From assembly GCF_014694455.1 (NCBI RefSeq), contig NZ_JAAUWT010000002.1:355563-419562 (forward strand): a stretch of DNA of 64,000 nucleotides, read 5' to 3'. This DNA comes from Vibrio sp. S9_S30. Its GTDB lineage: Bacteria; Pseudomonadota; Gammaproteobacteria; Enterobacterales; Vibrionaceae. The translations under genes and the position numbers were made by a program. Of the stretch, positions 36,339 through 45,686 are shown piece after piece. Every line of letters starts with the position of its first letter. Positions within the stretch are counted from its first letter, which is position 1. The notes below the pieces were generated by a model that saw nothing but the letters and a program-made list of their open reading frames with translations, was not told where the DNA came from and ran no database searches.

Positions 36339-37865
36339 GTGGATGGAAATGAAGTCCTAGAATTGAAGAATATCACCAAGAGATTCGGACCAACCGTAGC
36401 TTTATCAAACGTTAACTTTTCGTTAGCTAAGGGCGAAGTTCATGCGTTGTGCGGTGAGAATGGCGCTGGCAAGTCCACGTTAATGAAAGTGATCAATGGT
36501 ATCTATCAACCTGATAGTGGGACCATTCTAGTAAAAAACAAAAGCGTTCATATTGATAGCCCACGTAAAGCCAAAGCGTTAGGCGTGAATTTCGTTCATC
36601 AAGAAATTGCACTTTGCCCTGACGTCACGGTGGCTGAGAATGTATTCATGTGTGGTGCTGAAAAAGGTGAAAAGTGGCGAATTAATTATTCAGAAATAAA
36701 TAAAAAAACGCTCGATATCTTATCACAATTGATGCCCATTCAACCCGACATTAAAGTAAAAGATCTGGGTATATCGACACAACAAATCATTGAAATCGCT
36801 AAAGCACTCACAGAAGAGTGTGATGTTTTAATTTTAGATGAGCCTACCGCAGCACTGACTGAAAAAGAATCGGAAGCACTATCTAATATTATTCTGGATT
36901 TAAAAAGTCGTGGTGTAAGTATTATCTATATTAGTCATAGAATGGCTGAAGTGTTCGATTTTTGCGATCGAGTGACCGTATTAAGAGATGGAGAATACAT
37001 CTGTACTAAGGAAATAAAAAACACCTCACCAGAAGATGTCGTAAATAATATGGTAGGAAGAAAAATAAATGATCTCTACCCACCTAAAAGTAATGAAGTC
37101 AAATCAAATGAAACACCCATTCTGTCGGTAGAAAACCTTTGTGATAAAGAACGGTTCAACAATGTTAGCTTTCAGCTTTATGAAGGTGAAATATTAGGAG
37201 TGGCAGGGCTGATTGGTTCGGGGCGAAGTGAGCTTATACAAACCTTATGTGGCTTGCGCCCTAAACAGTCAGCGAATATAACATTGGAAGGGAAAAAGAT
37301 TCAGTTTAAATCTTATGATGACAGCTTGAATAACAAAGTAGTTTATTTGTCTGAAGACCGTAAGCAAGAAGGTGTGTATCTCGATATGTCTATTCGAGAA
37401 AATATCTCTGTTTTGGGGCTCAATAATTTAAGAAAGAGTTTCGGTAGAATAGATAAACAAAAAGAAATAAAACAAGCTGAATCACTATCAAAAGTACTTA
37501 CCGTAAAATATAGAGATATTGAGCAGCTGACAAGAGAACTCAGCGGTGGCAACCAGCAAAAAATTGCCATTGCTCGAATGTTAGCAATAGAACCGAAAAT
37601 AATTATTATGGATGAGCCAACAAGAGGAATTGATGTTGGAGCAAAACATGAAATTCACGCATTACTTCGAAAACTAGCCAATCAAGGTGTCGGTATTATT
37701 ATTATTTCTTCTGAATTACCAGAAATAATTGGAGTGAGTGACCGAGTCATAGTTATGTATGAGAATTGTATATCGGGTGAATTAAATAGTGACGACGTTA
37801 CAGAAGAAAATATCATTCGGTTGGCATCTGGATTAAATATTGAAAGTGAGGTGAAAGTCGGATGA
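36339..37865 (+). CDS. Sugar ABC transporter tandem ATPase (RbsA-like)
   Basis: The 508-aa protein carries two ATPase domains. The first has Walker A GENGAGKST, Q-loop VHQEIALCPDVTV, signature LGISTQQIIEIAKAL and Walker B DVLILDEPTAALT. The second has the degenerate Walker A GLIGSGRSEL, signature LSGGNQQKIAIAR and Walker B IIIMDEPTRGIDVG. This is standard for RbsA/XylG-type importers. GTG 36339 is taken as start because TAGGAGAG lies 7 nt upstream; the longer frame opening at 36177 overlaps the upstream gene and reads as nonsense. Confidence 0.85.
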   Translation: MDGNEVLELKNITKRFGPTVALSNVNFSLAKGEVHALCGENGAGKSTLMKVINGIYQPDSGTILVKNKSVHIDSPRKAKALGVNFVHQEIALCPDVTVAENVFMCGAEKGEKWRINYSEINKKTLDILSQLMPIQPDIKVKDLGISTQQIIEIAKALTEECDVLILDEPTAALTEKESEALSNIILDLKSRGVSIIYISHRMAEVFDFCDRVTVLRDGEYICTKEIKNTSPEDVVNNMVGRKINDLYPPKSNEVKSNETPILSVENLCDKERFNNVSFQLYEGEILGVAGLIGSGRSELIQTLCGLRPKQSANITLEGKKIQFKSYDDSLNNKVVYLSEDRKQEGVYLDMSIRENISVLGLNNLRKSFGRIDKQKEIKQAESLSKVLTVKYRDIEQLTRELSGGNQQKIAIARMLAIEPKIIIMDEPTRGIDVGAKHEIHALLRKLANQGVGIIIISSELPEIIGVSDRVIVMYENCISGELNSDDVTEENIIRLASGLNIESEVKVG

Positions 37866-37917
37866 TGGTATTAAAATTTGACGGCTTTAACCGCAAGGAT
37901 TGAATCAGGATAAAAAT

Positions 37918-38925
37918 ATGAAAACGGAATTTATAAATAACTCAGGAATGACTGAGAAAGTAGAACATAAAGGATTACTTCCACTGATCTCAAGGTTTGC
38001 TGGGGCGCGTGAAGCAGCACTGGTTGCCATTATCGTTATTCTGTTCGTGGTGATGAGTTTTGCTTCTCCTTACTTCCTCACATGGGCGAACATGCGTGCC
38101 ATGCTTCTTTCTTTTTCAACGGAAGGCTTGGTCGTTGTCGGAATGACCATACTGCTTATCGTTGGCGGGTTCGACCTATCTGTCGGTGCCGTGATGTGCT
38201 TATCTATGGTGATAGCCGGTAAGCTTTTCCTCTTAGGCATGGACCCATGGGTGGCGAGTTTGGTTGCGATTGCAGCCTGTGCTGGCATCGGGAGCATTAT
38301 GGGTGTTTGTGTGACCAAGGTTGGCTTAAGCCATTTTATGACAACACTTGCCTTTTTGGGGATAGCGCGAGGGCTGTGCTTTGTTATAACCGAAGGATCT
38401 CCATTATCGCTGTATAGCTTGCCGCCCGAGTTTAAGTTTATTGGTCAAGGAGATGTGTTTGGTTTGCCATTTTCAGTGATCATATTCATAGCGGTTATTT
38501 TCCTGTCCGACTATATGCTCAGAAATATGTTGATGTTTAGAAGGGTCTACTATACGGGGAGTAACGAAAAAGCCGCGTTATATTCCGGTATTCGAACTGA
38601 CCGCATCAAGTTTTGGACGACCGTATTGTGCTCCTCAATGGCAGGTCTTGCGGGCATCATTTTTATGTCTAAGTTTGGCGGAGCGACACCAACGTTCGGT
38701 GTTGGGCTTGAACTCAATGTTATCGCTGCCGCTGTAATTGGCGGGGCGAGTTTAAACGGCGGTGCAGGAACGATTTTTGGCGCTATTTTGGGTATCGCGC
38801 TTCTTTCTATTGTGTCTTCGTCTCTTATTTTGCTCAACGTCCCCGTGTACTGGCAGGAGCTGATTAGAGGATTGATTTTATTATCAGCGATTGCGATTGA
38901 CCACGTCATTCAATCTAAAAAATAA
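37918..38925 (+). CDS. Sugar ABC transporter permease (RbsC-like)
   Basis: The 335-aa membrane protein of the BPD_transp_2 family has about eight to ten helices between residues 30 and 330 and the conserved EAA-like cytoplasmic segment (GSNEKAALYSGIRTDRIKFWTTVL) plus GGASLNGGAGTIFGAILG. One permease gene is present, implying a homodimer. ATG 37918 is chosen, with CAGGATAAAA upstream; TTG 37900 is an alternative. It is followed 10 nt later by the aldo/keto reductase gene. Confidence 0.83.
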   Translation: MKTEFINNSGMTEKVEHKGLLPLISRFAGAREAALVAIIVILFVVMSFASPYFLTWANMRAMLLSFSTEGLVVVGMTILLIVGGFDLSVGAVMCLSMVIAGKLFLLGMDPWVASLVAIAACAGIGSIMGVCVTKVGLSHFMTTLAFLGIARGLCFVITEGSPLSLYSLPPEFKFIGQGDVFGLPFSVIIFIAVIFLSDYMLRNMLMFRRVYYTGSNEKAALYSGIRTDRIKFWTTVLCSSMAGLAGIIFMSKFGGATPTFGVGLELNVIAAAVIGGASLNGGAGTIFGAILGIALLSIVSSSLILLNVPVYWQELIRGLILLSAIAIDHVIQSKK

Positions 38926-38935
38926 GGAGCCCGTG

Positions 38936-39925
38936 ATGCAGTACAGAAAAATTGGTCGTTCAGATATCTCTGCTTCCGCGGTTGTCCTTGGTACCTGGGG
39001 GATTGGTGGCGGTTCTATATGGGGGAAAGAAGCGGATGAAAAGGAGCTGATTAATACGATTCATGCTGCGTTGTCTTCAGGGATCAACTTTATTGACACG
39101 GCTCCAGGTTATGGCTTTGGTGAGTCAGAAAGGATTATTGGAAAAGCCATTAGAAAGCGTCGAGATGAAATTGTCGTGGCAACAAAATGTGGATTGGTAT
39201 GGGATTGGGAAGGAACCGAGCACTTTTCTACTGATGGAAAGACGCTAAGGCGAAACTTGTCGCCAGAGAGTATCCGCCGTGAAGTAGAAGAAAGCTTGAA
39301 GCGTTTGAACACAGATTATCTGGATCTTTATCAAGTACATTGGCCGTCGAATGCGCCTTATCAGACACCAATCGAAGAAACGCTCGAATGCTTGGTGGGA
39401 CTCAAGCAAGAAGGAAAGATAAGAGCTATTGGTGTGAGTAATTTATCTGAAGAAGAAACATTAGCGTATTGCAAAGGCAATCAAATTGATACCAATCAGA
39501 TTCGCTACAGCATGCTCTGGGAGAAAGACGCAAGAGCCACCGTAAACCAAAACCAGAGTTTGGGGATGTCTACCATGGCGTACCAAGCGATGGAGCAAGG
39601 GCTACTTTCTGGGAAAGTAACGATGGACACCCAATTTGATGCCAATGATATTCGCAATGTGGATGCTTGGAACCCTTGGTTCGTTAAAGAAAAACGTGCT
39701 CAAGTGTTACAGCAAATGGAAGCATGGAAGCCGTTGCTAGATAAGTACAGTTGCACCATGGCACAGCTTATTGTCGCTGCTACTAGTCAGGTATCGGGAA
39801 TTGATTTTGTGTTGTGTGGCGCGCGATCGGTTGGGCATGCCGAGCAAAATGCGAAGGCAGGATCGTTGAATATTGATAAGGAAGATGCAAATACCATGTT
39901 GTCACAATTGAATGCATTGAGTTGA
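38936..39925 (+). CDS. Aldo/keto reductase
   Basis: The 329-aa NADPH-dependent TIM-barrel oxidoreductase shows the full catalytic tetrad: D54 and Y59 (NFIDTAPGYGFGESE), K84 (VVATKCGL) and H135 (LYQVHWPS). It resembles the YajO/L-glyceraldehyde-reductase type with a C-terminal NADP-binding segment (VLCGARSVGHAEQNA). As the last gene of the importer operon, it likely interconverts an aldose and a polyol, or clears a reactive aldehyde made by the aldolase. AAGGAG lies 7 nt before ATG 38936; the longer frame from 38891 lies in the permease gene. Confidence 0.82.
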   Translation: MQYRKIGRSDISASAVVLGTWGIGGGSIWGKEADEKELINTIHAALSSGINFIDTAPGYGFGESERIIGKAIRKRRDEIVVATKCGLVWDWEGTEHFSTDGKTLRRNLSPESIRREVEESLKRLNTDYLDLYQVHWPSNAPYQTPIEETLECLVGLKQEGKIRAIGVSNLSEEETLAYCKGNQIDTNQIRYSMLWEKDARATVNQNQSLGMSTMAYQAMEQGLLSGKVTMDTQFDANDIRNVDAWNPWFVKEKRAQVLQQMEAWKPLLDKYSCTMAQLIVAATSQVSGIDFVLCGARSVGHAEQNAKAGSLNIDKEDANTMLSQLNALS

Positions 39926-40125
39926 AATTTCGAAGGGGCACTTTAACTGGTTGTATTTACGAAAATAGTAAAAAGCTATTGTAAGAACACTTGTCCCTGA
40001 AAGTTTCAATTCACCAAATTTAAGACGTCTTGGCTGGGTAAATGTCGCACATAGATTCGAAACACTTGGTTGGAGTGTTCAATTAAATATATGTGTATTT
40101 TAGTTTTAGACACAAGGACGCAGTC

Positions 40126-43100
40126 ATGAAAACACAGGGACATTTAAAGCGTTTACTTATAGCTACAAAGCACGTTCAAAAAGGTGCAGTCGCAGCTTTG
40201 TCATCCTTTTTTATCTTAAACCCGGTTCAGGCAAATGGACCGGGTTTAGGCAATCCAAATTTTTCATCTAATGATGTCTATACACATGTATCGCCGTTAA
40301 TTGATGATACGACGGGGTTTATCCCACCTGATTATCCTGGTCGGGCTCATTATGGGCTCAATATGTTAACGATGGTCAATGGGTATGCGGTTGGCGTGTT
40401 TGCGCCAGATCATGGTCAAGATCCGGGAGGGTGGATTGCCCTTGATGTTTCTGACCCAATAAATCCCGTTAAGGTTAAACAAGTTTACGAGCCTGATGGT
40501 ACAAATATTCATCGCACAGGCGACGCCATTCGAACCCAAGATTTTACAGAAGCTCATTCTTTAGGTTTGTCTGAAGGCAACCTTATCGTCACTCACAATT
40601 CCCGCAGTATTGAAATCTGGGATTGGTCAGATGTAAATAATCCTGTGCGGCGCTCGAAGTTAACATTCCCAGATATCATATTGGGCGGATACAGCAATAT
40701 ACCTTGGAATGTTTTCTGGCAAGCGCCTTACCTTTATGTCGCTCGAGGAACTTCGGGTATCTCCATTGTTGATACAACGGACGTTGATAACCCTATTTTG
40801 GTAAAAACGATCCCGCGTTCTGAATTAGGCGGCTTTGTTGTCGGCTCTGTACTGGCGTTAGGTAATGAACTGCATTTGGCGAGCCGTGAAGACCGAGGCG
40901 GTTTTTCGATTCTTAATATTGATGATCCACTTAACCCGGAACTAACGAAGGTCGTAAACAATCTTCCTTATAACTTCTACATCAGTTGTTGGGATGGGAA
41001 ATACGCGAATTTTGGGCCACGATCTTCCGCGAACAATTTAGTGACGTACGATACCACGACCACGCCAATGACTTTGGTTAATGAGCATGAAGGAGAATAC
41101 GTCAATCTGTATTGTAATGGGCAAGACAATAAATTGTTTCTTGGGAACCAAGAAGATGTTGCTGTCATTGATGTTTCAGACAAACAGAATTTTGTCGATT
41201 TAGGTAAAGGCAGTTTAAATGCGAGCGGAAGTGACACGGATCATGGCCAAGTTTTCCCTTTTGGTAACATGGTGTGGGTAGGGAATGATCACGGGAGCGG
41301 AAGCGGATTTTTGGCTCACAACGAGGGAAGGGATTTAACGCCGCCTCAAATAATTAGAACGTTACCAGCACACGACGACACCAATGTATCTCCCACCACC
41401 CGTATTGGGCTAGCGCTTTCAGACAGCGTTTTGATGGACTCTGTGACTGATTTAACCTTTCAAGTTATTCCGGCAGGCTCAGTGGCACCTATTGATGGCA
41501 CGTACAGCGTCAATTTGGGTTTTGTGCATTTTTCGCCAAGCGCGCCGCTGGGAGGGAATCAAATCTATCAAGTCGTTGTAAATGGCATTAAAGACTTTAC
41601 CGGTAATGCTATGCCTGAAGTTCGCTATAGCTTCTCCACAGGTAATGTGGCATCGCACGATGTGACTGTTTCTTTTCCTAATACTGTCGAAGTAGGTGGT
41701 TACGTAAATGCGGCTGCCAATGCCAGTCCGATTTTTGGAGGCACCTTAGAATATTCGTGGAATTTGGGCGACGGAACCCCTCCAACGCCATTCAGTTCAA
41801 GCAACACAATTTCTCATCAGTATGATAAAGCCGGGCATTGGTCTCCAATTGTCACTGTACGGGAAAGTGGTTTTACTTCGAGCGAAAGTGAAAGTTTAAC
41901 GGTTCATTACCCCATATCGGCAAATCCCCCGAGTCATTCATCGACCATTGTGGGTTCTGCAAATCGTGTTTTCGTAGTAAATCCTGATAACGACACTGTA
42001 TCCGCGGTTTCGGCTGTTGCGCCTTTTCAAAAACTCTGGGAAAGAGCGGTAATGCAAGGGCCAAAATCGCTCGCTACTGCGCCAAATGGCAATATATGGG
42101 TTGTGAGTGAAAAGAGCGATACGGTTCATATTTTGTCGGCTGCTAATGGCTCCGTCTTAGACATCATACGGCTGACCCGCGGTGCTCGCCCTAATGGAAT
42201 AGCGTTTACGCCGGATGGGACGAGTGCGTTAGTTTCTCTCTATGGCTTAGGGGAGCTCATTAAAATTGATCCTAATACTCAAAATGTTATTGGTCGAATT
42301 GATATCGGTCACTCGGCTCGTGGCATTGCGATAACATCTGATTCAAATAAGGCTCTGGTTACTCGATTTATATCTCTTCAAGAGAAGGCTGACGTTGCCG
42401 AAATTGATGTCAATTCGATGACTTTGGTTCAGAACATCTCGTTAAACAAAGATACCTCTACGATTGATGGACCCGACCGTAGCCGCGGAATTGCCAACTA
42501 TCTTAACAGCGTAACAATCTCACCAGACGAGAAATACGCTTGGCTTCCATCTAACAAGGCGAACGTAGACAGAGGGACATTTAAGGAGTCCGACCCAAAT
42601 AAAGGGTTAACGTTCGAAACCACAGTACGGGCAATCGTTTCCCAAATTGACATGGCGACGCTGAATGAGGTGCCAGCTAGACAACTTGATATCGACAATA
42701 ACGCACAACCAAAGGCAGCTGTTTTCAGCCCGCTGGGTGATTATTCTTATGTTGCAATGGAAGGGCGAAGCAACGTAGAAGTGTTGGATGCATACACGGG
42801 AGACGTTGTATCTCAACTGGGTGGTCATGGTCTCGCACCGAATGGTTTGGTGAGAGTAGGCAATTATCTTTTTGTTCATAATTTCTTATCTCGTTCGGTT
42901 TCTGTTTGGGATGTTAATGCGTTAGAGACCGTTCAAGGTGATGCGCGACATATCGCGGAGGTTGATGTGGTTGCGACGGAGAAATTATCGCCGAGGATCT
43001 TAGCAGGGAAACAATTGTTCCACGATGCAGCGAACCCACGAATGAATAAGGATGGGTACTTGTCATGTGCAAGTTGTCATGCGGATGGTGGTTCAGATGG

Positions 43101-45549
43101 TCGAAATTGGGACTTTACTGATCGAGGGGAAGGTGTTCGTAATACTATTCCGTTGACAGGACGGGCAGGGATGAACCATGGCAATGTTCATTGGACTGCT
43201 AATTTTGATGAAATTCAGGACTTTGAGAACGACATTCGTTTTGCATTTGAAGGGCGTGGGTTTATTCCTGATGCGTTATTTGAGGATGTTAAGAACCCTC
43301 TAGGTCTCGCCAAATCTGGTATCAGTACCGACTTAGATAACTTAGCGATTTATGTTTCAAGCTTAACGACATTTAATAAAAGCCCCTATCGAAATGCCGA
43401 TGGAACTCTTACTGCAAGTGCACAGACTGGGCGATCTCTCTTCGTAAGCAAAAGCTGTGGTACCTGTCATTCTGGGAGCAACTTTACAGACAATAAACGC
43501 CATGATGTGGGCACCATCGACACATCGTCTGGAACGGGAATTGGGTCGCCACTCGCAGGGGTTGGGTTTGATACGCCAACACTTCTTGGGCTTGTAGATT
43601 CAGCGCCGTACTTCCATAACGGTAAAGCGGAAAGTCTAGATGACGTACTTCAGAGCACCGGCGTGCACTATATCGGTAACAAAACAGAGCGTGCTCACCT
43701 AGTCTCTTACTTGAAGCAGATAGAGTATGAAGGCTTAACCGTTGTTCCTTCCATTGATAACGATTTTGACTACGCCAGTGATCTACCTATTACATCCTCA
43801 AGTAACGGGTGGGGACCGGTTGAAATTGATCAAAGTGTCGGAGGTCAGGCAAGTAATGATGGAGGAAAACTTAGCGTTGGCGGTGTCACATTTGATAAAG
43901 GATTTGGTGCGCATGCTAACTCGGAAATTGTCTTAGATATCTCCGGTAAGCCTTACGACCAATTCAGTAGCTTTATTGGAATCGATGGCGGTGCGGGCTC
44001 GGCAGGTTCGGTGGTATTCGAAGTGTGGGTCGACGGTGTGCTCAAATACAGAAGTCATGTTCTAAGAGGTGGGGATCCTATTGAGTTTGTTGTTATTCCC
44101 CTTTCTGTCACAGCCGAAGAAATTAAGCTGATTGCAACGGATGCCGGTGATGGCATCGGGTATGATCACGCGAATTGGGCGGATGTAAAACTGCGATTGA
44201 ATTCTCCTTCTTATGTTTTCGCAAGCGACTTAAATGAGCAAAGTGCCACAAATGGGTGGGGTCCACTAGAGAAAGACATGAGTGTCGGTTGGACGGAACT
44301 CGGAGACGGAGATGTTTTGTCTGTCGGTGGAACACGCTATGCAAGAGGGCTAGGAGCTCATGCGAATTCATCGATTGTGTATGACATTTCAGACTACGAC
44401 TTTGAAGAGTTCAGCGCTGTTATTGGTATCGATGATAAGGCCGGTAATCGAGGCAGCGTCATCTACAAGGTGTACGTCGATGGTGTATTGAGCTACGAAA
44501 GCGGCGTAGTTAGAGGGAGCGATGAGAGTATCCAAATCAGTATTCCTCTAAGTAGTTCGCATAATGAAGTGCGTCTTGAAGCAACGGATGCTGGTGATGG
44601 TAACGGATATGACCACGCGAACTGGGCCGACGCTAAGTTTCGAGTTCGACAGGTAAGGCATGTTTATGCCAGTGATCTTCAAGCGGCGGAATCAACAAAC
44701 GGTTGGGGACCTGTAGAAAAGGACATGAATGTTGGCCAGCAAGCGCTAGGTGATGGTCAGCCTATGTACATCGACGGTGAGTACTTTGCCAAAGGGTTGG
44801 GGGCACACGCAAACTCCCGAATAGTCTACGATCTTACCAGCCAGCCTTTTAGCGCATTTTCCGCAACGGTCGGTGTTGATGATGGAACGGGTAATGCTGG
44901 ATCTGTTGTGTTTAAGGTGCTTGTTGATGGGAATGTTAGGTTTGATAGTGGACTCGTGAGAGGAAGTGACGAAAGCCTTGAGGTATTTGTTCCAATTGGC
45001 GACCAAGATACAAATATAGAGCTTATAGTGGAAGATGGTGGCGATGGAAATGGCTACGACTGGGCGGATTGGGGTAATGCCAAGTTTGTTCTTAGTGACC
45101 GAACTTACAGCTACGCGAGCGATTTAGTGGAAGTTTCTTCCACAAATGGATGGGGACCAATAGAAAAAGACATGAATGTAGGTCAACAAGCGCAAGGAGA
45201 CGGTCAGCCAATATCCGTCGGTGGAAAGCAATATCCAAAAGGGCTTGGCTTACATGCAGAATCTGAAGTGGTTTACAGTCTGACGGGGGCAAACTTTGAT
45301 AGATTCAGTGCGGTCGTAGGCGTGGATGATGGGACTGGCACGGGAGGCTCTGTTATTTTCCAAGTGTTTGTCGATGATGAATTGCGCTATCAAAGTGCAC
45401 TTCTTACTGGCGGAAGCGCGCCTGAGAACGTCGACATCCCGATTAGCCCTGAAAACAGTGTCATCCGTTTAGTTTCCGGTTCGGGAGGTGATGGCATTGG
45501 CTACGATTGGGCGGATTGGGCCGATGCAAAATTCCGTCATGCGCAGTAA
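40126..45549 (+). CDS. Secreted multidomain di-haem cytochrome with beta-propellers and four NPCBM domains
   Basis: The 1,807-aa protein is not a known named gene. In order: signal peptide (about 1-36, cleavage near VQA-NGPG); LVIVD-type beta-propeller repeats (about 69-400); an Ig-like Big_5 domain (about 404-507); a PKD domain (about 512-600, WNLGDGTPPTPF); a YVTN/YncE-type beta-propeller (about 602-945); a di-haem cytochrome c peroxidase/MauG-like domain (about 955-1203) with CASCH (981-985) and CGTCH (1111-1115) plus DTPTLLGLVDSAPYFHNG; then four NPCBM carbohydrate-binding-type domains (about 1215-1807). Haem attachment would need the Ccm system present in this window. ATG 40126 has AAGGACG upstream. 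A periplasmic or surface redox enzyme that binds polysaccharide is inferred. Confidence 0.78.
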   Translation: MKTQGHLKRLLIATKHVQKGAVAALSSFFILNPVQANGPGLGNPNFSSNDVYTHVSPLIDDTTGFIPPDYPGRAHYGLNMLTMVNGYAVGVFAPDHGQDPGGWIALDVSDPINPVKVKQVYEPDGTNIHRTGDAIRTQDFTEAHSLGLSEGNLIVTHNSRSIEIWDWSDVNNPVRRSKLTFPDIILGGYSNIPWNVFWQAPYLYVARGTSGISIVDTTDVDNPILVKTIPRSELGGFVVGSVLALGNELHLASREDRGGFSILNIDDPLNPELTKVVNNLPYNFYISCWDGKYANFGPRSSANNLVTYDTTTTPMTLVNEHEGEYVNLYCNGQDNKLFLGNQEDVAVIDVSDKQNFVDLGKGSLNASGSDTDHGQVFPFGNMVWVGNDHGSGSGFLAHNEGRDLTPPQIIRTLPAHDDTNVSPTTRIGLALSDSVLMDSVTDLTFQVIPAGSVAPIDGTYSVNLGFVHFSPSAPLGGNQIYQVVVNGIKDFTGNAMPEVRYSFSTGNVASHDVTVSFPNTVEVGGYVNAAANASPIFGGTLEYSWNLGDGTPPTPFSSSNTISHQYDKAGHWSPIVTVRESGFTSSESESLTVHYPISANPPSHSSTIVGSANRVFVVNPDNDTVSAVSAVAPFQKLWERAVMQGPKSLATAPNGNIWVVSEKSDTVHILSAANGSVLDIIRLTRGARPNGIAFTPDGTSALVSLYGLGELIKIDPNTQNVIGRIDIGHSARGIAITSDSNKALVTRFISLQEKADVAEIDVNSMTLVQNISLNKDTSTIDGPDRSRGIANYLNSVTISPDEKYAWLPSNKANVDRGTFKESDPNKGLTFETTVRAIVSQIDMATLNEVPARQLDIDNNAQPKAAVFSPLGDYSYVAMEGRSNVEVLDAYTGDVVSQLGGHGLAPNGLVRVGNYLFVHNFLSRSVSVWDVNALETVQGDARHIAEVDVVATEKLSPRILAGKQLFHDAANPRMNKDGYLSCASCHADGGSDGRNWDFTDRGEGVRNTIPLTGRAGMNHGNVHWTANFDEIQDFENDIRFAFEGRGFIPDALFEDVKNPLGLAKSGISTDLDNLAIYVSSLTTFNKSPYRNADGTLTASAQTGRSLFVSKSCGTCHSGSNFTDNKRHDVGTIDTSSGTGIGSPLAGVGFDTPTLLGLVDSAPYFHNGKAESLDDVLQSTGVHYIGNKTERAHLVSYLKQIEYEGLTVVPSIDNDFDYASDLPITSSSNGWGPVEIDQSVGGQASNDGGKLSVGGVTFDKGFGAHANSEIVLDISGKPYDQFSSFIGIDGGAGSAGSVVFEVWVDGVLKYRSHVLRGGDPIEFVVIPLSVTAEEIKLIATDAGDGIGYDHANWADVKLRLNSPSYVFASDLNEQSATNGWGPLEKDMSVGWTELGDGDVLSVGGTRYARGLGAHANSSIVYDISDYDFEEFSAVIGIDDKAGNRGSVIYKVYVDGVLSYESGVVRGSDESIQISIPLSSSHNEVRLEATDAGDGNGYDHANWADAKFRVRQVRHVYASDLQAAESTNGWGPVEKDMNVGQQALGDGQPMYIDGEYFAKGLGAHANSRIVYDLTSQPFSAFSATVGVDDGTGNAGSVVFKVLVDGNVRFDSGLVRGSDESLEVFVPIGDQDTNIELIVEDGGDGNGYDWADWGNAKFVLSDRTYSYASDLVEVSSTNGWGPIEKDMNVGQQAQGDGQPISVGGKQYPKGLGLHAESEVVYSLTGANFDRFSAVVGVDDGTGTGGSVIFQVFVDDELRYQSALLTGGSAPENVDIPISPENSVIRLVSGSGGDGIGYDWADWADAKFRHAQ
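43767..45540 (+). repeat. Four tandem NPCBM-domain repeats
   Basis: Units begin at about 43767, 44212, 44659 and 45106. Each contains (F/Y)ASDL, NGWGPxExD, a GLGAHANS-like strand, VYDxS, F-AxxGxDD, GSVxFKVxVDG and a closing DAGDGxGYDxANWADAKF. They are repeats of protein domains rather than of DNA, sharing a clear common origin. Confidence 0.85.
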
Positions 45550-45614
45550 AGCCAACAAGAGTACTCGTCTGATTTACATGCTTGGTAGGTGAATTTTGGT
45601 AATTAGACGATTTT

Positions 45615-45642
45615 GGGACCGCAAGGGCGCGGTCCCCTTTTT
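45615..45642 (+). terminator. Terminator after the large cytochrome gene
   Basis: Stem GGGACCGC / GCGGTCCC, 6-nt loop, then CTTTTTG. It is 66 nt after the stop. Confidence 0.85.
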
Positions 45643-45643
45643 G

Positions 45644-45674
45644 TTTTGCGAACTAAATATTTTGCGAACTAAAT
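45644..45674. repeat. 15-bp direct repeat TTTTGCGAACTAAAT, two copies
   Basis: Copies at 45644-45658 and 45660-45674, one base apart. It lies between the terminator and the end of the M16 peptidase gene and looks like a slippage duplication. Confidence 0.7.
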
Positions 45675-45686
45675 TTTTTAAGTGAG

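Noticed and set aside
28040..39925. Reading the cluster as an lsr (AI-2) uptake operon
   Set aside because: The FGGY kinase, RbsB-like protein, ATPase and LsrF-like aldolase recall lsr genes, but there is only one permease gene, no lsrG, the regulator is DeoR rather than the LsrR/SorC type, and a GlpD-like dehydrogenase and a flavoprotein are present.
43767..45540. DNA-level tandem repeat or assembly duplication in the NPCBM region
   Set aside because: The four units differ widely in sequence and keep only domain-level residues, so they are old protein repeats.
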